DNA from: Solobacterium sp.
Lineage (GTDB): Bacteria > Bacillota_I > Bacilli_A > Erysipelotrichales > Erysipelotrichaceae
Assembly: GCA_017514645.1 (NCBI GenBank)
Contig: JAFWJP010000155.1
Coordinates: 1 to 18,718, forward strand
Direction: 5' to 3'
DNA: 18,718 bases
The position numbers and the translations under genes were made by a program. The notes under the pieces are model-generated. The model worked only from the letters and a program-made list of their open reading frames with translations. It did no database searches and was not told where the DNA came from. This document shows, one piece after another, positions 1 to 6,392 of this stretch (positions are counted from its first letter, which is position 1; each line of letters begins with the position of its first letter).

Positions 1-1040
1 CCAAGGGATGCCATGACCGTTCCGCCCGGGACACCCGGTGCTCCGATCGCGAAGACACCCAGCAGCAGGCAGAACAGGATCATCTTTCCGACTGTCGGGA
101 AGGATCCGTACAGCATCATCGAGACTGCCATGACGAAGAATGTCTCTGTCATGACCGATCCGCACAGATGGATGTTCGCAAACAGCGGGATACCGAAGTT
201 GACCAGGTCATCCCTCAGTGTCGGCTCACTCTTGCGTGCGCACTCCAGTGCGACGGACAGTGTCGCGGCACTGGACATCGTTCCGACTGCTGTCATATAC
301 GCAGGTCCGTAGTTCTTCAGGATGTTCATCGGGTTCCGTCCTGAATAAGCTCCGGCAATGCCGTACAGCAGTGCCAGCCAGATATAGTGTCCGACCATGA
401 CGATCAGGATGATGATCAGGAAGATCGGCAGCTGCTTTGTGATCGTTCCTTCATATGCCAGCGTGATGAATGTCGTACCGATCAGGATCGGCAGGACAGG
501 AATGACGAACTTCGTAACGATGGACAGAACGATCTTCTGGAACTCTTCCAGAACGTTGATGATCGTCGTGCTGTTATTCCAGGTGGCAGCCAGTCCGATC
601 ATGACCGAGAAGAACAGTGCGGACATGACAGGCATGATCTGCGGGATCGTCAGTTCGAACAGGACCGGCGGCAGATCCTTCAGACCGTCAACTTCCGGGC
701 TGATGTTCAGGTGCGGCAGGATCGTGAAGCCTGCGCCTGTTGCGAAGAAGGCTGCGCCGATGGAAGATACATAGGCCAGGATCAGGGCGACCACCAGCAT
801 TCTGGACGCGTTCTTGCCCAGTCTTGTGATGGACGGTGCGATGAAGCCGATGATGATCAGCGGTACGCAGAAGCTGATGAACTGACCGACGATGAATTTG
901 ACTGTGACGATGATGTTCAGCAGTGCATTGCACAGGGGTGTATCACCCATGGCATTCAGTCCCAGACCGATCAGGATACCGGCTGCGAGCGCAACCAGGA
1001 GCTTGAACGGAAGGCTGCTGAAGAAGCTTTGTTTTTTCAT
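1..1040 (-). CDS. Dicarboxylate/amino acid:cation symporter (DAACS family), 3' end outside window
   Basis: Secondary transporter of the GltP/GltT/DctA superfamily, expected to import an acidic or small neutral amino acid, or a C4-dicarboxylate, with a cation. 346 codons are visible and the C-terminus runs off the left edge. Several hydrophobic segments are present. The serine-rich re-entrant loop reads SSAAT at residues 256-260, and the second hairpin region is GAPGVPGG near 333-340, as in the family. The usual NMDGT motif, expected about 33 residues after the serine loop, reads NIHLC (289-293), so the aspartate and threonine of a sodium site are absent. The substrate-binding region beyond this is not in the window, so substrate cannot be assigned. 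I chose the ATG at 1040 because GGAGGG lies 14 bases upstream. The frame stays open further upstream to ATGs with no ribosome site. A GntR-type operator in the leader suggests control by the adjacent regulator. Confidence 0.9.
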   Translation of the reverse strand, partial: MKKQSFFSSLPFKLLVALAAGILIGLGLNAMGDTPLCNALLNIIVTVKFIVGQFISFCVPLIIIGFIAPSITRLGKNASRMLVVALILAYVSSIGAAFFATGAGFTILPHLNISPEVDGLKDLPPVLFELTIPQIMPVMSALFFSVMIGLAATWNNSTTIINVLEEFQKIVLSIVTKFVIPVLPILIGTTFITLAYEGTITKQLPIFLIIILIVMVGHYIWLALLYGIAGAYSGRNPMNILKNYGPAYMTAVGTMSSAATLSVALECARKSEPTLRDDLVNFGIPLFANIHLCGSVMTETFFVMAVSMMLYGSFPTVGKMILFCLLLGVFAIGAPGVPGGTVMASL

Positions 1041-1077
1041 AGATCTTTTGTTTTCCCTCCAGAGATGAGATTTGAAC

Positions 1078-1093
1078 TGTACACAGCTGTACA
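1078..1093. repeat. Short inverted repeat in the symporter leader
   Basis: TGTACA-CAGC-TGTACA can form a six-base-pair stem about 20 bases upstream of the symporter ribosome binding site. A second pair, TGCATG at 1101-1106 and CATGCA at 1128-1133, lies further upstream in the same leader. Neither is followed by a T-tract, so they are not terminators. They may be RNA structure or protein sites; function is unknown. Confidence 0.35.
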
Positions 1094-1156
1094 ATTGATG
1101 TGCATGCATATTCCTTACGGCAGAACCATGCATTCGCATTATTCAAATCATATTAC

Positions 1157-1167
1157 TGATAATACCA
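1157..1167. promoter_or_regulatory. Candidate GntR/FCD operator upstream of the symporter
   Basis: On the minus strand this reads TGGTATTATCA, inside the larger inverted repeat TACTG-N7-CAGTA (1154-1170). It fits the FadR-subfamily pattern TGGT-N3-ACCA with one change. It closely resembles TGGTCATATCA found upstream of the neighbouring gntR gene. It lies about 15 bases downstream of the predicted -10 box, where a bound repressor would block transcription. Confidence 0.55.
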
Positions 1168-1182
1168 GTAGTTACATTTTAG

Positions 1183-1211
1183 ATATTATCAACTTTCAGC
1201 GATGAAATCAA
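1183..1211 (-). promoter_or_regulatory. Predicted promoter of the symporter gene
   Basis: TTGATT (1206-1211), a 17-base spacer and TAATAT (1183-1188) make a sigma-A-like promoter. Each hexamer matches the consensus at four of six positions. It lies just downstream of the gntR terminator and implies a leader of roughly 135 bases before the symporter start. An extended -10-like TGGTATTAT overlaps the operator at 1157-1167 and is a weaker alternative. Confidence 0.4.
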
Positions 1212-1222
1212 TCGTACAGCAT

Positions 1223-1247
1223 GAAAAAAGACAGATTCTCATCTGTC
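1223..1247 (-). terminator. Intrinsic terminator of the gntR gene
   Basis: In the minus direction, GACAGAT-GAGA-ATCTGTC forms a perfect seven-pair stem with a four-base loop, followed directly by six T residues. It begins about 20 bases after the gntR stop codon and separates gntR from the symporter. Confidence 0.85.
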
Positions 1248-1266
1248 TCAGTCACAACAATTGGTT

Positions 1267-1911
1267 TCAGTTCATCGTGAAGGAATCCGGACCGCCGAAA
1301 TCGTGGTAATCCAGACGTATGGCCTTGACCAGTCCGTCCAGATCCTTTGCCCGCAGTGCCGCAATGATCTCCGCATGGTGCCGGGTATCCAGAGAATACG
1401 CTGTTGTCCGCTCCTTCTCCCAGTAGGACTGGATATAGGCTCTTGTCTGGCTGAACAGACACCTGCCCAGCGCATCCACGGCAAACTCGTTTCCCCAGTA
1501 TTCCATCAGTTTCAGATGGAACTGTGTATTGTACTTCCAGTGCGTTTCTGCATCAGCATTCTCATCCATGCACTTTTCATTGATGGATTCCAGTTCCCGG
1601 ATCTGCTCCTCAGTGATCGTATGGTAGTACCTCTGTACGAAGCCAAGTTCCAGTACCATCCGGATCTCCATCATTTCCCGGATCTCCTGCTGCGTAAGAC
1701 GGACGACTTCATAACCGTAACGCGGCAGACTGCGCAGAACGTTTTCGTTGCACAATGTCAGCAGCGCTTCCCTGACCGGGGATTTGCTGCAGCCGAAGCG
1801 TTCCACCATACTTTTCTCATTGATGATCTCTCCCGGTTTCAGCCGGTAGGAAAGAATATCTTCCAGTATCGCATTATGCACATAATCCTTCAGGCTGATT
1901 CTTTCTGACAT
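1267..1911 (-). CDS. GntR family transcriptional regulator (FadR/FCD subfamily)
   Basis: DNA-binding regulator of 214 residues, typical for the FCD group. The winged helix-turn-helix spans about residues 8-75, with the characteristic SKSPVREAL recognition segment (42-50) and a wing ending RYGYEVV. The helical FCD ligand domain follows; likely metal or ligand contacts are N128, H132, H178/H179 and H203. FCD proteins usually sense small organic acids, amino acids or sugar acids. AAGGAAGG lies about eight bases before the ATG. The gene has its own promoter and terminator. Two operator-like half sites sit between that promoter and the start, so autoregulation is likely. A similar site in front of the symporter makes that gene the best candidate target. 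The effector is not identifiable. Confidence 0.92.
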   Translation of the reverse strand: MSERISLKDYVHNAILEDILSYRLKPGEIINEKSMVERFGCSKSPVREALLTLCNENVLRSLPRYGYEVVRLTQQEIREMMEIRMVLELGFVQRYYHTITEEQIRELESINEKCMDENADAETHWKYNTQFHLKLMEYWGNEFAVDALGRCLFSQTRAYIQSYWEKERTTAYSLDTRHHAEIIAALRAKDLDGLVKAIRLDYHDFGGPDSFTMN

Positions 1912-1934
1912 ACATTTCCTTCCTTTCTCCGTCT

Positions 1935-1959
1935 CTGGTCATATCACTGACATAATCAG
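1935..1959. promoter_or_regulatory. Candidate GntR autoregulatory operator, 25-bp dyad
   Basis: Two 11-base sites, TGGTCATATCA (1936-1946) and TGACATAATCA (1948-1958), are separated by one base and flanked by C and G. The two 12-base halves match in inverted orientation at 9 of 12 positions. Each site fits the FadR-like form TGRT-N3-RYCA on one strand. The dyad overlaps the predicted transcription start region of gntR. Confidence 0.6.
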
Positions 1960-1964
1960 AAATA

Positions 1965-1994
1965 ATAATAAAACCAATCTTTTGCAAAAAGCAA
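1965..1994 (-). promoter_or_regulatory. Predicted promoter of gntR
   Basis: TATTAT (1965-1970) is the -10 candidate, preceded by an 18-base spacer and a weak -35, TTGCTT (1989-1994). The AT-rich stretch, the position after the dipeptidase terminator and the operator immediately downstream support it. The -35 match is poor, so the exact placement is uncertain. Confidence 0.4.
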
Positions 1995-2013
1995 ACGCAA
2001 TTCACTGCGCGAT

Positions 2014-2037
2014 GAAAAAGACTGCTTTGCAGCAGCC
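2014..2037 (-). terminator. Intrinsic terminator of the DUF5058/dipeptidase operon
   Basis: In the minus direction, GGCTGCT-GCAA-AGCAGTC forms a seven-pair stem with one G-T pair and a four-base loop, followed by five T residues. It starts about ten bases after the dipeptidase stop codon. Confidence 0.85.
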
Positions 2038-2046
2038 TTTCCGTGA

Positions 2047-3030
2047 TTATTTTACAGCGTCCCTGAAGACCCTCATGACATTCCTGTAGAAGATCTTCTC
2101 GATTTCCGCTTCGGTGAATCCGACATCCTTCAGCGCGTCTGCCAGCCTCGGCATCTGATCAGAGGACATGATCTCGTTCTTCCCTTCGAATCCGTCGAAG
2201 TCCGTTCCGATACCGCAGACATCGATTCCGCCGACATCCACGATATGCCTTGCGTGTTTCGCAATGATCGCAGCGTCCGCTGTGTCCTTGTTCATGTCTT
2301 CGTTCAGGAACATCGGATAGAAGTTCAGACCCATGACACCGCCGGCCTTTGCCAGTGCGCGGATCTGATCGTCCGTCAGGTTTCTCTGGTGCGGACCGAC
2401 TGCCCGGGCATTGGAGTGCGTCGCAACAAACGGCTTGGTACAGATTTCCGCAACATCCCAGAATCCGCCGTCAGACAGGTGGGATACATCCACAAGCATT
2501 CCCAGTTCCTGCATGTAGCGGATGCCTTCCTTGCCGAAGTCCGTCAGTCCTTCATTCATGATCTCCGGATCCAGGGAGTTCGGTGCACCGAAGCAGTTGT
2601 GAGCGTTCCAGGTCAGGGAACAGGCACGGAAGCCCATGTCATAGAAACGCTTGATGTTTTCCAGCTTTCCCTGTACAGCGCGTCCGTCTTCCATGGTCAG
2701 CACAGCGCTCATACGTCCGTCTGCCATGTTCTTCTCGATATCCTCGGCAGTATATGCCATCCGGATGATATCATCGTGCTTTGCCACGTTTTCGAGGATA
2801 ACAGAGCGTGCAAGCGCAATGTAATCCTCATCGCTGATGGGATCGATGTGCATCATTTCAAACGCACCCTCCGGAGGAAGGAATACAGCGAAGCACTGTG
2901 CCAGGGCATCACCTTTCTGCATGCGCTTGAAGTCGATCATCGTCTTCGGCTGATCGTACATGTCATGGTGCTCAGGATCGAAGAAATACGCCAGCATCAC
3001 TGTATCGCAATGCATATCAATATACTTCAT
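2047..3030 (-). CDS. Dipeptidase, peptidase family M19 (membrane/renal dipeptidase-like)
   Basis: Zinc-dependent dipeptidase of 327 residues that should cleave dipeptides, often with broad specificity and sometimes including D-residues. The expected metal and catalytic residues are all visible with family spacing: HCD (H7, D9), bridging E114 in TMEDG, H184 in DVSHLSD, H205 in ATHSNARAVGPHQRN, and D277 in GIGTDFDG. No signal peptide is present, so it is likely cytoplasmic. The start is fixed by AGGAGG five bases before the ATG. It is the last gene of a three-gene operon, 29 bases after a small membrane protein, and is followed by a terminator. The context suggests it hydrolyses a peptide delivered by the two upstream membrane proteins. 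Confidence 0.95.
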   Translation of the reverse strand: MKYIDMHCDTVMLAYFFDPEHHDMYDQPKTMIDFKRMQKGDALAQCFAVFLPPEGAFEMMHIDPISDEDYIALARSVILENVAKHDDIIRMAYTAEDIEKNMADGRMSAVLTMEDGRAVQGKLENIKRFYDMGFRACSLTWNAHNCFGAPNSLDPEIMNEGLTDFGKEGIRYMQELGMLVDVSHLSDGGFWDVAEICTKPFVATHSNARAVGPHQRNLTDDQIRALAKAGGVMGLNFYPMFLNEDMNKDTADAAIIAKHARHIVDVGGIDVCGIGTDFDGFEGKNEIMSSDQMPRLADALKDVGFTEAEIEKIFYRNVMRVFRDAVK

Positions 3031-3059
3031 AAAAGCCTCCTGTTTCTTTTGGTATTATC

Positions 3060-3587
3060 CTATTTCTTTTTCTTCGGCATGAAAACGGTAAAGATCATCG
3101 GTACCATGGCGCCCATGACACCGGCAACAGCGTAGTTGAATGTCCCCTTGATAACATCCGGGAGAATGGAGAGGATAAACTCTCCGAAGATCAGAACGAT
3201 TGCCAGAACCCCCAGGTTCAGGAATACGGAAGATGCCATACCGATGGTTGCGGCCATTTCTGCCTTTTCTGTACCGCGTTCCGCGTTGACGGCTGCCTGA
3301 CAGGACAGCGCAACCGGGAGACGCATGCTGGTACCGTTGCCGGCAAGGCAGGACATGTAGGATCCTGTAACGCCGTAGATCGGGAACCACATTGTCGGTT
3401 CAATGAACCAGGACATGGCTTCCTGACCAAGCATCGCTACGATGCAGGCAGTGATCACGCCCATGCCCGGGAAACAATCAAAATGAAGCCAGATATAGAC
3501 TGCAGGAACGAATGTCATGACCATAGTTGCCAGCATCGTTGCAGTACCGATTTTATGAATACCCTTGATATACTCATCGTAATTCAT
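3060..3587 (-). CDS. Small integral membrane protein, family not recognised; likely partner of the DUF5058 protein
   Basis: A 175-residue hydrophobic protein that I do not recognise. Hydrophobic segments lie at about residues 12-35, 38-60, 125-150 and 150-168, with a glycine- and serine-rich middle (GVTGSYMSCLAGNGTSMRLP, near 80-99). The end is MPKKKK, which would place the C-terminus in the cytoplasm by the positive-inside rule. AAGGAG lies ten bases before the ATG and overlaps the stop region of the upstream DUF5058 gene, with an 18-base gap, so the two are probably translated together. Its size and pairing suggest half of a two-part transporter, but this is inferred from context only. Confidence 0.8.
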   Translation of the reverse strand: MNYDEYIKGIHKIGTATMLATMVMTFVPAVYIWLHFDCFPGMGVITACIVAMLGQEAMSWFIEPTMWFPIYGVTGSYMSCLAGNGTSMRLPVALSCQAAVNAERGTEKAEMAATIGMASSVFLNLGVLAIVLIFGEFILSILPDVIKGTFNYAVAGVMGAMVPMIFTVFMPKKKK

Positions 3588-3605
3588 GATTCACTTACTC
3601 CTTTC

Positions 3606-4340
3606 CTAGAAGATCGAATTCCAGAGAATGCTCGAAAGCATACTGACAAGAACCGCGATACCGAGAGACCAGGCCTTCAGGGCAGGCGAATTCTCCGCCA
3701 GCTTGTCCACCAGGACCTTCAGGATCGCCGCGGTCACCATGACCATTACAAACGCAACACCGCTGGATGCGTACATATAGATCATCAGCACGATCATGGC
3801 CAGCGGCAGGACCATCAGCAGCTTGCCGACGATCTTCTGTGCCCTGGTCTGTTCTTCGTTCGGATCCGGCATCAGGAACTTCTGCAGACTCTTGCCGAGA
3901 CCTCTCGTCATGATCGGCACCCAGATCAGATAGCCGCAGGACATGAATGCACAGGTAAAGAAGATCGTGCCGAATACGGACATGTTCACTTCATCAACAC
4001 CGAGCGTGACGCCGGAGATCAAAGCTGCAGCTGTCGCTGTACGCAGCTCTGTATCCGCCGATCCGATGATACCGACACGCATCAGGACGAACGGTCCGCC
4101 GAGCAGACCGGAAATGGTTATGGCCAGAATGAATACGGCCAGCGCCGGTCCGATGGCGGAGAACGCGCCGTTCTTCGTTACGGTTCTGATTTCTTCTTCG
4201 GTCAGAATGTGATGTTCCCGGGAATAGGCAACCGCACGCTTGCGGAACAGCAGTGCCTGGAGAATAACAAAACTGACAGTAATGGCCGCGATCAGCCACA
4301 GCAAAGGGCTTGTCGCAAACGCTCTCACATCTCCACTCAT
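3606..4340 (-). CDS. DUF5058 family integral membrane protein
   Basis: A 244-residue polytopic membrane protein that I recall as DUF5058, a Bacillota family of unknown function. About six hydrophobic segments are visible, near residues 12-32, 59-80, 122-145, 172-190, 190-210 and 222-242. A charged cytosolic-looking loop follows the first (HHILTEEEIRTVTKNGAFS, 43-61), and the middle has a polar stretch within the membrane region (ISGVTLGVDEVNMSVFG). The ATG follows AGGAGGG by five bases, a very strong site. It is the first gene of an operon with a small membrane protein and an M19 dipeptidase. A sigma-A promoter and a pseudo-palindrome lie in the leader. A role in peptide or amino acid transport is inferred from these neighbours, not from the protein itself. 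Confidence 0.85.
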   Translation of the reverse strand: MSGDVRAFATSPLLWLIAAITVSFVILQALLFRKRAVAYSREHHILTEEEIRTVTKNGAFSAIGPALAVFILAITISGLLGGPFVLMRVGIIGSADTELRTATAAALISGVTLGVDEVNMSVFGTIFFTCAFMSCGYLIWVPIMTRGLGKSLQKFLMPDPNEEQTRAQKIVGKLLMVLPLAMIVLMIYMYASSGVAFVMVMVTAAILKVLVDKLAENSPALKAWSLGIAVLVSMLSSILWNSIF

Positions 4341-4355
4341 AATATCCCTCCTATT

Positions 4356-4372
4356 AGTTTAGGTGCTTAACT
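4356..4372. promoter_or_regulatory. Candidate operator of the DUF5058/dipeptidase operon
   Basis: The minus strand reads AGTTAAG-CAC-CTAAACT, an inverted repeat with arms matching at six of seven positions. It falls between the -10 box and the ribosome binding site. Its size and A/T-rich arms resemble MarR-type operators, and a marR gene ends about 80 bases away. It does not match the GntR-type sites seen elsewhere in the window. Confidence 0.4.
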
Positions 4373-4382
4373 GTATAATGCC

Positions 4383-4412
4383 ATACTATCACGGTATACG
4401 GTTGTACGTCAA
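4383..4412 (-). promoter_or_regulatory. Predicted promoter of the DUF5058/dipeptidase operon
   Basis: TTGACG (4407-4412), an 18-base spacer and TAGTAT (4383-4388) preceded by TGA, an extended -10. The -35 matches the sigma-A consensus at five of six positions. It lies between the marR terminator and the strong ribosome site of the DUF5058 gene. Confidence 0.6.
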
Positions 4413-4426
4413 CGCTGCGGGAGAAT

Positions 4427-4447
4427 ATAAAAAACGGCAGTGCCGTT
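4427..4447 (-). terminator. Intrinsic terminator of the trkA-trkH-marR operon
   Basis: In the minus direction, AACGGC-ACT-GCCGTT forms a six-pair stem with a three-base loop, followed by a T-rich run. It begins three bases after the marR stop codon. Confidence 0.8.
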
Positions 4448-4449
4448 CT

Positions 4450-4926
4450 TTACTCTTCCGAGCGCATTGATTCCGTCAACGCGTCCAGTACTTTCATGTA
4501 GGTTCTGAAATCCTCCGCTGTGATCCCCTGCAGATACTTCGCGGTCTTCCGCCGATTTTCCAGCCATTCCTGCCGGTCCTGCAGAACGATCTCATGTGCC
4601 TTGTCCGTAACAAAGAGATAGATCTTCTTTCCGTCCCGTTCCCGCTTCAAAAGCCCTTTGCCGTCCAGGGATTTGATGATCTGGGCCACTGCCCCCTTGG
4701 AGGTCGATGTCTTCTGTGCCAGTTCCAGAGAAGTGATTCCCGGGATCAAATCAATGATATTCAGGAGGGAGACCTCTGTCTCGGTCACGTTGTTGTCCTC
4801 CAGCAGTTTTCTCTTCTTCCCGTTCCTGTTCAGGAAGAGTCTGGCAAACTGTGCCTGCTTGAGGTAGGTTTCCGAGATCTCCTCGGAAGTCATCCCCAGA
4901 TTCACGGGATCATTGTACTCCGTCAT
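4450..4926 (-). CDS. MarR family transcriptional regulator
   Basis: DNA-binding protein of 158 residues from the start chosen here. The central winged helix-turn-helix reads ITSLELAQKTSTSKGAVAQI, followed by a wing with RERDGKKIYLFVTDKA; helical segments on each side would form the dimer interface. I chose the ATG at 4926 because it lies eight bases after the trkH stop and the GGAGAAGG sequence at the end of trkH can serve as its ribosome site. The frame is also open to ATGs at 4950 and 5025, which would overlap trkH and have no clear ribosome site. It is the last gene of the potassium uptake operon and is followed by a terminator. Targets may be its own operon or the divergently functioning peptide operon just downstream, whose leader has a MarR-like palindrome. 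The ligand is unknown. Confidence 0.88.
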   Translation of the reverse strand: MTEYNDPVNLGMTSEEISETYLKQAQFARLFLNRNGKKRKLLEDNNVTETEVSLLNIIDLIPGITSLELAQKTSTSKGAVAQIIKSLDGKGLLKRERDGKKIYLFVTDKAHEIVLQDRQEWLENRRKTAKYLQGITAEDFRTYMKVLDALTESMRSEE

Positions 4927-4934
4927 ACTCGTAT

Positions 4935-6389
4935 CTATTTCCTTCTCCATGTTGTTCTGGAGAACAGCACCAGCATCGGCATGATCTCCAGTCTTCCTGC
5001 CAGCATGTTGAAGATCATGGCACACTTGGACAGCGGGCTGAACAGACTGTAGTTCATGGTCGGACCAACGGCGTCAAAACCCGGACCGATGTTGTTGAAG
5101 GTTGCGAATACCGCGGAGATATTCGTCTCAATGGAGAAACCGTCCATGGAAATGATCAGGAAACTGATGATCATGATGCCTACATAGGCAATCAGATAAC
5201 CGTACAGGTTGGTCAGAACCTTTTCATCCATCCGGGCACCGTTAACCGTTACCTTGCGGACTTCCGCCGGATGCAGGTTCTCATGGATATTCCGGCGCAA
5301 TGCTTTGAGCATGAGGAGGAAGCGGGCAATCTTCAGACCACCGCCGGTGCTTCCTGCACAGGCTCCGCCGAGCATCAGGATCAGCAGGATTCCCTTGGAC
5401 AGGGAAGGCCAGAGATCAAAGTCCGTTGTAGCAAATCCGGTCGTGGACATGACCGTACCGACCTGGAATGCCGCATGGCGCACGGTTTCACCAAGTGAGC
5501 CGTACAATCCTCTGATATTGAAGCTGATCACAGTGATTGAAGCAAAGATGATCAGCAGATACGTTCTCAGCTCTTCATCGTGGAAGACATCCTTCACGCG
5601 CTTGAGCAGCAGCAGATAGTAGCAGCTGAAGTTCACACCGAACAGAAACATGAACACTGTCGTGACATTCTGCAGATACGGGGAATACCCGGCTAGGGAA
5701 TCGTTCTTTACACCGAAGCCGCCGGTACCGGCCGTACCGACCGCGTGGCAGAACGCGTCAAACGGTGACATGCCGCCGATCCACAGCAGCAGGAAATCCA
5801 GTACGGTCAGTCCGGTATAGATCAGATACAGGATCAGGGCGGTTTTCTTCATCCGCGGCACCATCTTGCCAACAGACGGTCCCGGGCTCTCCGCCCGCAG
5901 GATATGCAGCGTAAATCCGCCGTTCTTGCCGCTGAGCGGTACGATGGCCATCAGGAAGACGAGCACACCCATGCCGCCGACCCAGTGACTGAAGCTTCTC
6001 CAGTACAGAAGACCGCGGGACAGACCTTCTACGTTGCTCAGAATGGAAGACCCGGTCGTCGTAAAACCGGAAACCATTTCAAACATACAGTCCACATAGG
6101 ACGGAATCTGACGGGTGATATAGAACGGCAGACAGCCCAGGGCTGACATGATCAACCAGCTGAGACCGGTCGTTACCAGACCCTCCCTGGCATAGAATCC
6201 GCTTCTGGCATTCCTGCCGATCAAGGTGAATACTGCACCGACCGCAAGGATGATTCCCATGGAGATCAGATAGGCATGAACGACAGCCGGCTCACCGTCA
6301 TACCAGGCAATGGCCGCTCCCGGCAGCATCAGCACAGGTTCCAGGAACAGGATATAGCCGATGATACGAAGAATCATTCTGAAGTTCAT
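4935..6389 (-). CDS. trkH: TrkH/KtrB-type potassium uptake channel subunit
   Basis: Membrane subunit of a Trk/Ktr potassium transporter, 484 residues, within the family range. It has four repeated membrane-pore-membrane units. The four selectivity-filter glycines are visible in GFTTTGSS (about 108-115), GTAGTGGFG, STTGFATTD and NNIGPGF near the C-terminus. A flexible glycine-rich segment, LGGACAGSTGGGLKIARF, lies in the third unit, where it gates the pore in known structures. It starts three bases after the trkA stop codon, with GAGGA overlapping that stop, so the two are translationally coupled. It acts in the cytoplasmic membrane, controlled by the TrkA ring encoded immediately upstream. 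Confidence 0.95.
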   Translation of the reverse strand: MNFRMILRIIGYILFLEPVLMLPGAAIAWYDGEPAVVHAYLISMGIILAVGAVFTLIGRNARSGFYAREGLVTTGLSWLIMSALGCLPFYITRQIPSYVDCMFEMVSGFTTTGSSILSNVEGLSRGLLYWRSFSHWVGGMGVLVFLMAIVPLSGKNGGFTLHILRAESPGPSVGKMVPRMKKTALILYLIYTGLTVLDFLLLWIGGMSPFDAFCHAVGTAGTGGFGVKNDSLAGYSPYLQNVTTVFMFLFGVNFSCYYLLLLKRVKDVFHDEELRTYLLIIFASITVISFNIRGLYGSLGETVRHAAFQVGTVMSTTGFATTDFDLWPSLSKGILLILMLGGACAGSTGGGLKIARFLLMLKALRRNIHENLHPAEVRKVTVNGARMDEKVLTNLYGYLIAYVGIMIISFLIISMDGFSIETNISAVFATFNNIGPGFDAVGPTMNYSLFSPLSKCAMIFNMLAGRLEIMPMLVLFSRTTWRRK

Positions 6390-6392
6390 GGC

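Noticed and set aside
387..1205. A 272-codon plus-strand frame rich in D, Q and R
   Set aside because: It is antisense to the membrane symporter; the polar composition is what a hydrophobic protein gives when read on the other strand.
4927..5025. Longer N-terminus of the MarR protein
   Set aside because: It lies inside trkH, adds sequence unlike MarR proteins and has no ribosome site.
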